A stretch of DNA of 64,000 nt from Caenimonas sp. SL110 (GTDB taxonomy: Bacteria; Pseudomonadota; Gammaproteobacteria; Burkholderiales; Burkholderiaceae_C), in assembly GCF_001044395.1 (NCBI RefSeq), contig NZ_JANU01000010.1, positions 19,556 through 83,555 of the forward strand. Direction: 5' to 3'. A program made the position numbers and the translations under genes. The first letter of the stretch is position 1. Each line of letters opens with the position of its first letter. The notes below the pieces were generated by a model that made no database searches, was not told the origin of the DNA, and was given only the letters and a program-made list of their open reading frames with translations. Of this stretch, positions 1 through 9,260 are shown one piece after another.

Positions 1-369
1 GATGTCCATCACCGTGAAGATGTCGGCCTGGTTGTGCTCCATGCGCCAGATGTCGTTGTCATGGCTGGCCGAAGGCACGCGGTACTGCGCAGCGTCGTAG
101 GCCGCAACTGCAGCGGCTTCCCCTGCCCCTGCCGGAGGCTCGGCCTTGTAATCGACCAGGTCATAGCCCGAACAGAAGTCGGTGCCCGCACCCTGGATCA
201 CCACGCAATGCACCGCGACCAGATCGTCGGCCTCCAGCAGGGCCTGACGCAGCTCCTGCATGAGTTGCCGGTTCAGGGCGTTGCGTTTTTGCGGACGGTT
301 CAGCGTGATGGTGGCGACACCATCGGCCACCGCGAACTGGATGCACTGCGTGCTTTCAAGCCATTTCAT
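1..369 (-). CDS. Enoyl-CoA hydratase/isomerase family protein, N-terminal part (cut by window edge)
   Basis: Reading leftward from the ATG at 369 gives 123 residues with the crotonase pattern: ITLNRPQKRNALN near residue 20 and the oxyanion-hole segment GAGTDFCSGYDL near residue 58. In this family the enzyme hydrates or isomerises an enoyl-CoA in beta-oxidation-like pathways. The start overlaps the stop of the upstream acyl-CoA synthetase gene by 14 bases, so the two are co-translated. The active-site Glu region is only partly visible and the C-terminal half lies outside the window, so the exact reaction (hydratase, isomerase or lyase) cannot be called. It is probably the last visible gene of the operon that begins at 7.77 kb. 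Confidence 0.85.
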   Translation of the reverse strand, partial: MKWLESTQCIQFAVADGVATITLNRPQKRNALNRQLMQELRQALLEADDLVAVHCVVIQGAGTDFCSGYDLVDYKAEPPAGAGEAAAVAAYDAAQYRVPSASHDNDIWRMEHNQADIFTVMDI

Positions 370-2530
370 TGCCTGCTCCTTCGGGCCGGGGGGCCCGTAC
401 TTCCTGGCGGCGAACCACCAGCGCGTCCACCGCATGGATGTGCCCGTGGTGGCCGCAGATGATCGGATTGACGTCCAGTTCAAGCAGCTGGCCGGACACG
501 TCGTCCACCAGCAGCGAGATCCGGCTCACGATGTCGGCCAGCCGCTCCAGGTCCACCTTGGGCAGGCCGCGCGCGCCCTGCAATGCAGGCGCAGCGCGCA
601 GGCCGCGCAGCATGGCAAGCGCCTGTTCGCGCGACACCGGAACCGGCGCGACCGACACATCGGCGATCAGCTCGACGAAGATGCCGCCCAGGCCCACGAC
701 CAGCAAGGGGCCGAACTGCGGGTCCTGCCGGGCACCCACGATCAGCTCAACGCCCGCATGAATCATCGGCTGCACCAGCACGCCGTCGATGCGCGCGGCG
801 GGCGCGGCTTTCGAAACCGCCGCCATCATGTCGGCGTAGGCCTGCAGCACATCCTGGCTGGAGCGCAGGTTCAGGCGCACGCCGCCGATGTCGCTCTTGT
901 GCAGCACGTCCGGCGACTCGATCTTGAGCACCACCGGGTAGCCGGCCGTGTCCGCGGCAGCGACGGCCTGCGCCTGGCTGGTCGCAAGCGTCTCCGTGAC
1001 CACCGGCACGCCATACAGCGCCAGCAGTTGCTTGGCCTCGCGCTCGCCCAGCGTTGGCGACTGCGAGTCGGCCAGCAAGGCTGCGGCCTGCGCGCGCTGC
1101 GACGCGGCAACTTCGCTGAAGCTGTGGCGCGACTGCTTCCACGCGTGGTAGTCGTGCCACGCCCGGATGGCCGCGAAGCAGCGCTCCATCGAATGGAACA
1201 CCGGCACCAGCGGGCTGCGCTCGAACTCGATGGCGCCCGGGCCTTCATGCCACTGGCTCACCCATACCGTGCACACCGGCTTGCCGCTGCGGCGTGCGGC
1301 CTCTTCATAGACCTGCACGCGACCCGCCAGCGCGGGTGCAGCCCACGGCTGTGTCGTGACCAGCACGCCATACGCGTCGCTGTCGGTGAACGCTGCGCAG
1401 CACGCGGCCAGCGAATGCGGATTGCCCAGCACCTGCGCGGTCAGGTCGCAGGGATTGCGCGCGGAGCCGTAACTGGGGATGTGCTGGTTGAGGATCGCGA
1501 GCGTTGCTTCATCGGGCTGCGGCAGCGCGATGCCGTTCTCTTCGGCCTTGTCGGTGGCCATGATCCCCGTGCCGCCAGAGGACGAGACGATGGCCGCGCC
1601 CAGCGCCCTGGGTGCGGGCGCTTTCGCAAAGAAGGTCGCGGTCTCCAGCAATGCTTCCAGCGAATCGACCAGCACCACGCCCGCGCTGCGCAGCACGGCC
1701 CGGTACGCGCTGTCCGATCCGGCGAGCGAGCCGGTGTGCGAGATCGCTGCAGCCGCGCCCTGCTCGCTGGTGGCGGCCTTGTACATCACGACCACCTTGT
1801 CGTGCGCGGCGGCCACGCGAGCCGCCTCGACGATGCGCAGCGGATCGGCGCAGCCTTCAAAGACGCAGGCGATCGCCGCGCACGCGCTTTCGTGCGCGAG
1901 GTAGGCGATCAGGTCGGCGGTATCGACATTGCTCGCGTTGCCGAAGGTCAGCACATGGCTGATCGCCACGCCGCGCCTGCGTGCCTGAGACAGCGCGATG
2001 CCCACCGCGCCCGACTGGCTGATCACGCCGACACCGCGTGTGACGGCTTCTCCGGTATCGGTGAAGTCGGCAAACGACAGCACCATGGGCAAGGTGTGGT
2101 TGGCAACGCCCAGGCAATTCGGCCCGAACAGTGCCATGCCGCTGCGCCGCGCTATATCGCCCAGGCGCTGCTGCCGCTCGGTGTCGCCCACTTCGCCGAA
2201 ACCGGATGCATAGACGATGACCCCACCCACGCCGATGGAGGCGCATTCCTGCACCAGCGGCTCGGCGATCTCGCCGGGCGTTGCGAGCACGACGCAATCG
2301 GGCACCTGCGGCAGGTCGGACAACGACGGATAGGTACGGCCCTGCGACAGCTCGGCGGCCGTCTTGCTGACCATGTATACCGTGCCCGCATAGCTGGCAA
2401 GGTTGTCCAGCGTTCTCTGCCCGAACGAGCCCGGGCGGTTGGATGCACCCACGACAGCGACGCTGCGCGGGGACAGGGCGCGCACGAGCGACTCGCGCGG
2501 CGTGAATGCGCCTTGCTGCGACACGGCCAT
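356..2530 (-). CDS. Acyl-CoA synthetase, ADP-forming (acetate-CoA ligase family)
   Basis: A 724-residue protein with the single-chain NDP-forming acyl-CoA synthetase layout. A Rossmann CoA-binding domain comes first (SVAVVGASNRPGSFG near residue 24), then two succinyl-CoA-ligase-like domains with the phospho-His segment AAAISHTGSLAGSD, then a C-terminal ATP-grasp domain (YPVVLKIESPDVLHKSDIGGV). The family activates a carboxylic acid to its CoA thioester with ATP through a phosphohistidine. Length is normal. It starts 6 bases after the Bug-receptor stop and overlaps the enoyl-CoA hydratase, so it supplies the CoA ester for this operon. The substrate is not predictable from sequence. Confidence 0.9.
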   Translation of the reverse strand: MAVSQQGAFTPRESLVRALSPRSVAVVGASNRPGSFGQRTLDNLASYAGTVYMVSKTAAELSQGRTYPSLSDLPQVPDCVVLATPGEIAEPLVQECASIGVGGVIVYASGFGEVGDTERQQRLGDIARRSGMALFGPNCLGVANHTLPMVLSFADFTDTGEAVTRGVGVISQSGAVGIALSQARRRGVAISHVLTFGNASNVDTADLIAYLAHESACAAIACVFEGCADPLRIVEAARVAAAHDKVVVMYKAATSEQGAAAAISHTGSLAGSDSAYRAVLRSAGVVLVDSLEALLETATFFAKAPAPRALGAAIVSSSGGTGIMATDKAEENGIALPQPDEATLAILNQHIPSYGSARNPCDLTAQVLGNPHSLAACCAAFTDSDAYGVLVTTQPWAAPALAGRVQVYEEAARRSGKPVCTVWVSQWHEGPGAIEFERSPLVPVFHSMERCFAAIRAWHDYHAWKQSRHSFSEVAASQRAQAAALLADSQSPTLGEREAKQLLALYGVPVVTETLATSQAQAVAAADTAGYPVVLKIESPDVLHKSDIGGVRLNLRSSQDVLQAYADMMAAVSKAAPAARIDGVLVQPMIHAGVELIVGARQDPQFGPLLVVGLGGIFVELIADVSVAPVPVSREQALAMLRGLRAAPALQGARGLPKVDLERLADIVSRISLLVDDVSGQLLELDVNPIICGHHGHIHAVDALVVRRQEVRAPRPEGAGNEMA

Positions 2531-2536
2531 GCTGCC

Positions 2537-3529
2537 TTACTCCAGCTTGATGTTGAGCTGCTTGACCAGGTCGCCGTAGCGGGTGCTCTCGTCGGCGACG
2601 CGAGCCGAGAACTGCGCGGGCGTGAGCGTCCAGATGCGGCCCTGCATGCCCAGCGACTGCTTGCTGCGCGGATCGACCGTGATGGCGCGCACATGGTTGC
2701 CCAGTGCCTCGATGATGTCGTCAGGCGTGCCGGCCGGCGCCAGCAATGCAGTCCAGGCCACGATGCCCATCTCGGGCATCTTCATGTCGGTCACCGTGGG
2801 CACTGCGGGCAGGTCGGCCCAGCGCTCGCTGTCCGTCACCATCAGCGCGCGCAGCTTTCCGTCCTTGATGAGCTGGGCATTGGATATCGGGCCTACGGTG
2901 TAGTCCACGTCGCCGGCCAGCAGCGCGATGTCTGCGGGCGCGGACCCGCGAAACGGCACATGCACGCTCTTGAAGCCGAGCGAGGTGCTCAGTTGCGCAG
3001 CCGCCAGGTGCGTGAGGTTGCCGTTGCCGGCAGAGCCATAGGTCAGGCCGTTGGCCTTGGCCATGCCCACCCGCTTGAGGTCCTCGATCGTGAAGACGTT
3101 CTTCATCAGCGGCTGGTTCGGATTGACGGCCACCACCAGCGGCACCGAGACGATGGGCGTGATGAAGCGGAAGTCCTTCTGCGGCACATAGCCCGGGTTG
3201 GGATACAGGTGCGGATTGACCGTCAGCGGACTGGAGGTGGATATCAGCAAGGTGGTGCCGTCGGGCTTGGCGCGCGCGACGGTCGAGGCCGCCAGCATGC
3301 CGTTGGCACCGGTCTTGTTGTCCACGACAAAGCTGCCCCCGGTGCGCTGCGACAGCGATGTCGCCATGGCGCGCGCCACCAGGTCGGCCGTGCTGCCCGC
3401 CGCGAAGCCCACCACGATGGTCACGGGTCGCTGCGGCCAGGGCTGCGCCTGCTGCGCGTTGGCTGCTCCTGTCGCCAGAAGCGCCGCGGCCACCACGGCG
3501 CGGGCAAGATGTTGAAGAACTCGGGTCAT
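2537..3529 (-). CDS. Tripartite tricarboxylate transporter (Bug/TctC) substrate-binding protein
   Basis: About 330 residues with a Sec signal peptide (MTRVLQHLARAVVAAALLATGAANA) followed by the Bug-family opening WPQRPVTIVVGFAAGSTADLVARAM and the later motif GSAGNGNLTHLAA. Bug proteins are periplasmic receptors, usually for organic acids. The ATG at 3529 is preferred over an upstream in-frame ATG because AGGAGACAAG lies directly before it and the signal peptide then starts properly. No TctA or TctB membrane subunits lie next to it, which is common for the many orphan Bug receptors in Burkholderiales. It sits inside the acyl-CoA operon and probably binds that pathway's acid substrate. Confidence 0.9.
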   Translation of the reverse strand: MTRVLQHLARAVVAAALLATGAANAQQAQPWPQRPVTIVVGFAAGSTADLVARAMATSLSQRTGGSFVVDNKTGANGMLAASTVARAKPDGTTLLISTSSPLTVNPHLYPNPGYVPQKDFRFITPIVSVPLVVAVNPNQPLMKNVFTIEDLKRVGMAKANGLTYGSAGNGNLTHLAAAQLSTSLGFKSVHVPFRGSAPADIALLAGDVDYTVGPISNAQLIKDGKLRALMVTDSERWADLPAVPTVTDMKMPEMGIVAWTALLAPAGTPDDIIEALGNHVRAITVDPRSKQSLGMQGRIWTLTPAQFSARVADESTRYGDLVKQLNIKLE

Positions 3530-3601
3530 GCTTGTCTCCTTGTGTAATTTCAAGAAATCCATCGGTGCATCGGGTTGGCGTTTCAGGCGGCTGCCGCGCC
3601 G

Positions 3602-6600
3602 CTACCAGGCATCCAGGCCGCCGCCTTCGCGCTCGGCCTCTCGCTCACGCCCGCAGGCCGATCGCAGGCCGTCGGCCAGCCACTGACGCGTGTCGGCCGG
3701 ATCGATCACGTCGTCGATGCTCAGGTACGGCGCGATGTTCACTGCCTTGTTTCGCGCATACAGCTGATCCACATAGTGCCTGAGGCGAAGCGCCCGTTCG
3801 TTCGCGTCGGCGATGGCTTCGAGCTCGCGCCGGTGCGCCAGGCGTGCCTGGCCTTCCAGCCCCATCGAACCGAACTCGCCCGTCGGCCAGGCCACCGCGA
3901 ACAGCGATCCGGCAAAGCAGCCCGCGCCCATCGCCATGCCGCCCAGTCCGTAAGCCTTGCGCAGAACAACGGTGAAGAACGGCACGCGCAGCTTGGGCCC
4001 GGCCATGAAGATGCGCGCGACGTGCCGTACCAGGGCGGTGCGCTCCGCATCGACACCGACCATGAAGCCCGGTGTGTCGCACAGGGACACGATGGGCAGG
4101 CCGAAGTTGCTGCACAGCTTCATGAAGCGGGTGAGCTTGTCGGCTTCGTCGGCGCCCACTGCGCCGCCATTGATGCGCGGGTCGTTGGCCACCACGCCCA
4201 CCGCGCGGCCTTCGATGCGCGCCAGCGTGGTCACGACGCCCCGTCCGAACTGCGCGCGCAGCTCCAGCGTGCTGCCGGTATCGGCCAGGCGCCGGATCAC
4301 GTCGCGTATTTCATAGACACGCGTGCGCCGCTCGGGAATAGCTTCACGCAGCGGCTCCTGGTCATCGCAGGACCACTGGTCCACGCTGCCCTGGAAGAAA
4401 GCCAGGTAGCGCTTGGCGACTTCGACCGCCTGCGCCTCGTCATCCACCAGCACGTCCACCACGCCGGTGTCAGCATGCATGGCCGCCGGACCGACATCGA
4501 TGGTCCTGACGCGCCCCAGGCCCGCACCCTCGATCATCACCGGGCCGCCCATGCCGATCGATGCATTGCGCGCGGCGATGGTCACGTCGCAGCACCCCAG
4601 CATGGCCGCACTTGCTGCGAAGCAAGGGCCGGCAACAATGCCCACCAGCGGCACCAGGCCGCTCAGTCGGCCCAGCTTCCAGAAGGTCGGATTGGCCAGG
4701 TTGACGCCCGCAAAATTGTCCGTGTCCAGCGCGCGCCCGCCGCCGCCTTCGGTGAACAACACCAGCGGCTGGCGAAACTGCTCGGCCAGCTCGAAGAGGC
4801 GGTCGAGCTTCTTGTGGCCGATGAAACCCTGCGTGCCGCTGAACACGGTGTAGTCGGGGCTGGCGACCATGCAACGGCTTTTGTGTGGACCGAACAGATG
4901 CGAGTTGATCGATGCCAGTCCGTAGATGAAACCATCGGCCGGGCTGATGCGCTGCAACTCTTCGAACGATCTGGAGCTGCGCTGGGCCGCAACCGCCAGC
5001 GAGCCGTACTCGCGAAACGAGCCAGGGTCGCAAAGGTCGGCGAGATTTTCCCGTGCGGTGCGCTGGCCGGTCGCGCGGCGTTTGGCGACTGCTTCGGGCC
5101 GTGCATCATCATGCGTGAGGGCATGCCGGGCACGCACCTCTTGCAGGTCCTCTCGCGGTCCGCTCACCGCCGCGCCTTGTTCTTGCTGCTCGGCCGGGCT
5201 GTCGCTGGCGTCCACCTCGATGACAAAAAGCCGCTGGCCGGGCTGCACGTGGTCACCCACCGCGACAAGCACTTCGCGAATCCAGCCTGCGCAGGGGGGC
5301 GCAAGGCTGTGCTCCATCTTCATTGCTTCCAGCACGGCGATCTGCTGGCCCCTGGAGACGCGTTGCCCCGGCTGTACGCACAGCTCGGCCACACCGGCCC
5401 GCATGTCGGCATCGACCGCCAGGAAACCTTGGGGCAATGGTTCGTCCTGCGCCGGCAACGCGTTGACCGCACGCGGCAGCGACGCAGTGACCGGCACATG
5501 GCGCCTGCGATGCACGCCCTCGCCGGACTGCACCAATGCGCCGTGATGCCCGACGACGAATGCGGTTGATGCTGCCGCGCGCCGGTACTCGGGCAGCACC
5601 AGCAGGTTCTGCAGGAAAGTCAGATTGTTCTCGACACCGGCAATGTTGAATTCACCGATGGCGCGATAGGCGCGGTCCAGCACATCCTCGAAGCGCGACG
5701 AGCGGCTGGTGACGATCACCTTGGCCAGTAGCGAATCGAAATTGCGGCTCGGCGCATACCCGGCGTGGCAATGCGTGTCCACGCGCACGCCCGGACCGGC
5801 AGGCGGCTCGAAGGCATCGAGCGCACCCGAGACCGCCAGCGCGCCGCCATCTTCGGTCATCTGCTCCATCAGCACGCGCAGCTGGATCGAATGCCCGGTG
5901 TTGAAACGAACGCTGTCCTGCGCGATGCCCAGGTCGCGAAGCGTCTCTCCAGCCGCCAGGCGGATCTGCGTTGCCACCAGGTCGATGCCGGTCAGCTCCT
6001 CGGTCACGGTGTGTTCCACCTGCAAGCGCGGATTGGCTTCGATGAAGAAAAATTCGGGCCCTTGCAGCGCCGGCTGCAGCGGCACGAGAAACTCGAACGT
6101 GCCTATCGTTTCATACCGGCTGGCTGCCGCCATTCGCAACGCGGCATCGGCCAGCTGGGCCCGCATCACCGGCGCCAGCCACGGGCTGGGTGCAATCTCG
6201 ACCAGCTTCTGGTAGCGCCGCTGCACGCTGCAATCGCGGTCTCCCAGGTGGACTGCATGGCGGCCGTCGCCCAGCACCTGGATCTCGATGTGCCGCGCCT
6301 GCGGTATCACCTGCTCGACATAGACACCCGCGTTGCCAAAAGCCTTCAGCGCTTCCGACGCGCACTGCGCGAACGCGCCATCGAGCTGCGCAAGCGATTC
6401 GACCTGCCGCATGCCGCGCCCGCCCCCGCCCGACAGCGCCTTCACCATCACCGCTGCGCCATGTCCCAGCGACTGCATGAACGCGCGCGCCTGCTCCAGT
6501 GTTGTGGAACCCTGGGTGCCGGCCGGGATCGGCACGCCGCATTCGGCGGCGAACCGGCGCGCCTGGGCCTTGTCGCCGAACAGCTGCAGCGCCTCCTGCG

Positions 6601-6922
6601 AGGGTCCGATGAAGGCGATGCCGGCCGCGCGCGCACGGCGTGCGAACCCGGCGTTCTCGCTCAGGAATCCGTAGCCGGGGTGGATGGCGTCGCAGTGCGT
6701 GCGAGCGGCAATCGCCAGCATCGCGTCCATGTCCAGATAGGCCGCAGCGCCGGTTCCGGGCAGCGCCACGTTCTCGTCCGACATCCGGCAGTGGAGCGAG
6801 TCCGCATCGTCGGTGGACGCGACCGACACCGTGCGAATGCCCAGGTCGCCAGCTGCGCGCGCAATGCGGATCGCGATCTCACCGCGGTTGGCAATGAGAA
6901 TGCGTTTGAAGGCAACCGACAT
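3602..6922 (-). CDS. Single-chain biotin-dependent acyl-CoA carboxylase (BC-BCCP-CT fusion)
   Basis: A 1106-residue protein carrying a whole acyl-CoA carboxylase on one chain. The biotin carboxylase comes first (RILIANRGEIAIRIAR at the N-terminus, ATP-grasp loop KALSGGGGRGMR, EANPRLQVEHTVTE). A biotinyl domain follows with EAMKMEH, the biotinylated Lys being about residue 535. The carboxyltransferase fills the rest (ENLADLCDPGSFREYGSLA, GFIGHKKLDRLFELAEQF, DTPGFMVG). Related propionyl- or methylcrotonyl-CoA carboxylases usually split these over two subunits. The dioxygenase stop TAG abuts the ATG with no gap, so translation is coupled. The acyl-CoA substrate is unknown; the neighbouring CoA ligase and hydratase suggest a branched or unusual acid. 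Confidence 0.92.
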   Translation of the reverse strand: MSVAFKRILIANRGEIAIRIARAAGDLGIRTVSVASTDDADSLHCRMSDENVALPGTGAAAYLDMDAMLAIAARTHCDAIHPGYGFLSENAGFARRARAAGIAFIGPSQEALQLFGDKAQARRFAAECGVPIPAGTQGSTTLEQARAFMQSLGHGAAVMVKALSGGGGRGMRQVESLAQLDGAFAQCASEALKAFGNAGVYVEQVIPQARHIEIQVLGDGRHAVHLGDRDCSVQRRYQKLVEIAPSPWLAPVMRAQLADAALRMAAASRYETIGTFEFLVPLQPALQGPEFFFIEANPRLQVEHTVTEELTGIDLVATQIRLAAGETLRDLGIAQDSVRFNTGHSIQLRVLMEQMTEDGGALAVSGALDAFEPPAGPGVRVDTHCHAGYAPSRNFDSLLAKVIVTSRSSRFEDVLDRAYRAIGEFNIAGVENNLTFLQNLLVLPEYRRAAASTAFVVGHHGALVQSGEGVHRRRHVPVTASLPRAVNALPAQDEPLPQGFLAVDADMRAGVAELCVQPGQRVSRGQQIAVLEAMKMEHSLAPPCAGWIREVLVAVGDHVQPGQRLFVIEVDASDSPAEQQEQGAAVSGPREDLQEVRARHALTHDDARPEAVAKRRATGQRTARENLADLCDPGSFREYGSLAVAAQRSSRSFEELQRISPADGFIYGLASINSHLFGPHKSRCMVASPDYTVFSGTQGFIGHKKLDRLFELAEQFRQPLVLFTEGGGGRALDTDNFAGVNLANPTFWKLGRLSGLVPLVGIVAGPCFAASAAMLGCCDVTIAARNASIGMGGPVMIEGAGLGRVRTIDVGPAAMHADTGVVDVLVDDEAQAVEVAKRYLAFFQGSVDQWSCDDQEPLREAIPERRTRVYEIRDVIRRLADTGSTLELRAQFGRGVVTTLARIEGRAVGVVANDPRINGGAVGADEADKLTRFMKLCSNFGLPIVSLCDTPGFMVGVDAERTALVRHVARIFMAGPKLRVPFFTVVLRKAYGLGGMAMGAGCFAGSLFAVAWPTGEFGSMGLEGQARLAHRRELEAIADANERALRLRHYVDQLYARNKAVNIAPYLSIDDVIDPADTRQWLADGLRSACGREREAEREGGGLDAW

Positions 6923-7768
6923 CTACGCGGTCACCGGCTCGGACTGTTGCTGGGCTGCGGATTCCAGCGCAGCGACTTCGTGCGAGTCGATGGAGACGGC
7001 GCGCAAGGTGCGGGGCTCGGCCGGATCGAAGGTGGTGCGCGCATGCTGCAGCATCACGTTGTCCCACAGGATCAGGTCGTGCAGCTGCCACACGTGCGTG
7101 TAGATGAATTCCTCGCGCTCGATCTGCGCCCACAGCTGCTTGAGCATGGCGCGAAACTCCGGACGCTCCATGCCCGGTATGTCCTTGGTGACCGCGCGGC
7201 TGGCCATCAGCACCGGCTTGCCGGTCGGGCCGTGGTGCCCGACGATTGGCCGCGTGTGCTCGTCGAGCCACTGCTGACCGTCGCGCTCATACGCCACTGC
7301 GTGACGGGCGCACAGGTTGTCGATGCGCGCGCGCATCGACGCAGGCAGCGCCTCGTAGGCGGCGTTGGCGTTTGAAAAAAGCGTGTTGCCGCCTGATTTG
7401 GGCAACTGCAATGCATGCAGCGAACGCGCCTTGAGCGGCCACTCCAGGAACGTGAGGTCCGAGTGGAATGACAGCTCGCCATCGCCAAAGATCACGTCGC
7501 CGTTGCGATTGGACACCAGCGCCGAACGGCGGCCGGCCTTGGCATAACCCTTGCCGCCACGCGCGGAGATCACGCCGATCAGCTCGCACAGGCGCTCCTG
7601 CTGCGATTCGGACAGTTCCTGCCCGCGAAACAGCACGAGGTGGTAGCGCTCGTAGGCTTCGCGAATGGCAGCGGCGACTTGCGGACTGTCCACATCGCGA
7701 GGATCGACGCCGATCAGCTCGCAGCCCACGTGAGCAGAGAGGGGGCGCATGGAAATGTTTGTATTCAT
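6923..7768 (-). CDS. TauD/TfdA family 2-oxoglutarate-dependent dioxygenase
   Basis: About 280 residues with the Fe(II) facial triad of the TauD family: HSD in GELSFHSDLTFLEWP and the distal His in HVWQLHDLILWDNVMLQHART, followed by the Arg-rich segment that binds 2-oxoglutarate. Members hydroxylate a substrate carbon, often releasing sulfite, a phenol or another leaving group. First gene of the minus-strand operon, directly upstream of the carboxylase. I prefer the ATG at 7768 because AGGAG precedes it; an in-frame ATG at 7780 is possible. It would perform the entry oxidation of the pathway, an inference from gene order. Confidence 0.85.
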   Translation of the reverse strand: MNTNISMRPLSAHVGCELIGVDPRDVDSPQVAAAIREAYERYHLVLFRGQELSESQQERLCELIGVISARGGKGYAKAGRRSALVSNRNGDVIFGDGELSFHSDLTFLEWPLKARSLHALQLPKSGGNTLFSNANAAYEALPASMRARIDNLCARHAVAYERDGQQWLDEHTRPIVGHHGPTGKPVLMASRAVTKDIPGMERPEFRAMLKQLWAQIEREEFIYTHVWQLHDLILWDNVMLQHARTTFDPAEPRTLRAVSIDSHEVAALESAAQQQSEPVTA

Positions 7769-7851
7769 GTCTCCTGGCATTCCTGTTTTTGAGCAGTGAA
7801 ATCGATGCTAGGTGTGCCTCCGATGCAAGACAAGGCATGGCCCCTGAAGGA

Positions 7852-7866
7852 GTCCACATTGCGGAC
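7852..7866. promoter_or_regulatory. Candidate IclR operator in the divergent promoter region
   Basis: GTCCACATTGCGGAC is an odd-length palindrome with 7-base arms and one mismatch pair. It lies 21 bases upstream of the IclR start and between that gene and the dioxygenase operon. IclR-family proteins bind such short dyads, so it could control both directions. Binding is inferred. Confidence 0.5.
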
Positions 7867-7887
7867 CAACGCTTGTAAACTGCCGGC

Positions 7888-8703
7888 ATGAGCCAGCGCC
7901 AGCCTTCCGCCAGTCCTTCCTCAGGTACCCAGAGCCTGGGACGCGCGGCCACGATTCTTCGCGAGCTCGCGACGAGGCCACGCGTTGGTTGGGGCCTGAC
8001 CGAACTGGCTTCACGCTGCGGCCTCGAGAAAGCGACCACACATCGAATCCTGGCCGGACTGGTGCGCGAGCGAATGGTCGCGCGGCATCCGGATTCGCAG
8101 CGCTACCTGCCCGGACCGCTGCTGTTCGAGCTGGGTCTTGCGATCAGCGCACCGGCCAGCCTGCAGGCTGCTGCGCAGGAAAGCGTGCACCGGATCGCAG
8201 CTCGCCATGGCGGCATCTCGGCGCTGACGCTTGCCAGCGGGTATGACGCGGTGTGCTGCGCGCACGCCGGCCAGGTCACCACCCGAGCGCTCTCGTTCGC
8301 GGTGGGAGACCGGCGGCCTATGGTGATGAATTCCGCCGGCGTGGCCATGCTCGTGTGCCTGCCCACGGCCGAGATGCGCGCAGCCATCGCCTACGGCTTG
8401 CCGCGCGCTGCGCACCTGGGTGCGGACCGGGTGCGGCTGATCCGCGACATGATCGAGCAGTCTTCCCGACTGCACTACGGACTCAACCAGAACAACACGG
8501 TCGCCGGCATCACCGGCGTTGCGATTGCAGTCCTCGATGCCACACGCCGGCCCGTGGCGGCGCTCAGTGTTTCAGGCACCGACCGGCAGTTTCCCGGCTC
8601 CTCCATTGCCACGCTCGTCAAGGCGCTGCGCAGCGAGGTTGAAACGCTGGGCAAGGTCTGCGCGCAAGTCGGCACGCAGGACACGAAAGCGCTGCTGGCA
8701 TGA
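7888..8703 (+). CDS. IclR family transcriptional regulator
   Basis: 271 residues with an N-terminal winged helix (GLTELASRCGLEKATTHRILAGLVRERMV, about residues 35-63) and the C-terminal IclR effector-binding domain (ALTLASGYDAVCCAHAGQV, then GAISVAV-like core AGITGVAIAVLDATRRPVAALSVSG). IclR regulators repress or activate a neighbouring catabolic operon in response to its substrate. It is divergent from the dioxygenase/carboxylase operon and is translationally coupled to the acetyltransferase that follows. Only a weak ribosome binding site is visible before the ATG at 7888. Confidence 0.92.
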   Translation: MSQRQPSASPSSGTQSLGRAATILRELATRPRVGWGLTELASRCGLEKATTHRILAGLVRERMVARHPDSQRYLPGPLLFELGLAISAPASLQAAAQESVHRIAARHGGISALTLASGYDAVCCAHAGQVTTRALSFAVGDRRPMVMNSAGVAMLVCLPTAEMRAAIAYGLPRAAHLGADRVRLIRDMIEQSSRLHYGLNQNNTVAGITGVAIAVLDATRRPVAALSVSGTDRQFPGSSIATLVKALRSEVETLGKVCAQVGTQDTKALLA

Positions 8704-9260
8704 TGGACCGCATGACCAGTCCCGAGATTCGCACCGTCGATCAGTTCGAGGAACCCGCCTTCACCAACCTGGTGAAGGCCATCCTTCATGACCCTGATCG
8801 CCAGGCCGTCACCGAGCGATTTTTTGCCACTGGCGGCACGCCGCCGGCCAAGTCGGGTGCGCACCAGGTGCGCGTGGGCGCATTCGAGGGCGAAGCACTG
8901 ATCGGCTGGAGTCACGCATGGCTGATGCCCGGCGGCATCCTCTACGTCTCGAATTCCGGCGTGCTGCCCGAGCGGCGCGGCCAGGGTGTGTACACCCGCC
9001 TGATCGCAGCGATCGAGGAAGAAGCACGCGCATTGGGCTGCACCCGCGTCGAGTCGCACCACCGCACGGCCAACAGCTCTGTCCTCATTGCGAAACTCAA
9101 GGCGGGCTACACGATCACCGGAACCGAGTTCTCTGCGGAGATGGGATTGCTCGTGAAGATGTGCAAATACCTCGAACCCCGGCGTGGCGCGCTATTCGAG
9201 GCGCGTGCCGGCGTGGTCGAGGGGGTCGTGCGTCACTTCTGTCCGCCTGCTGGGTCATGA
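8703..9260 (+). CDS. GNAT family N-acetyltransferase
   Basis: About 185 residues with the acetyl-CoA-binding motif A of GNAT enzymes, ERRGQGVYTRLIAAIEEEA, at about residues 95-113, flanked by the usual beta strand (GGILYVSNSGVLP). The acceptor is unknown. Two adjacent ATGs (8700 and 8703) overlap the IclR stop codon, so both genes are one transcript. The last 28 bases overlap the tail of the convergent gene at 9233-10066. Confidence 0.8.
   Translation: MDRMTSPEIRTVDQFEEPAFTNLVKAILHDPDRQAVTERFFATGGTPPAKSGAHQVRVGAFEGEALIGWSHAWLMPGGILYVSNSGVLPERRGQGVYTRLIAAIEEEARALGCTRVESHHRTANSSVLIAKLKAGYTITGTEFSAEMGLLVKMCKYLEPRRGALFEARAGVVEGVVRHFCPPAGS

Noticed and set aside
260..3547. Long open frame on the plus strand opposite the acyl-CoA synthetase and Bug receptor
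   Set aside because: It is the antisense shadow of two well-supported minus-strand genes in GC-rich DNA; its product is rich in His/Arg/Gln with no domain.
3575..5569. Plus-strand open frame opposite the carboxylase
   Set aside because: Antisense shadow; composition is the typical Arg/His-rich artefact.
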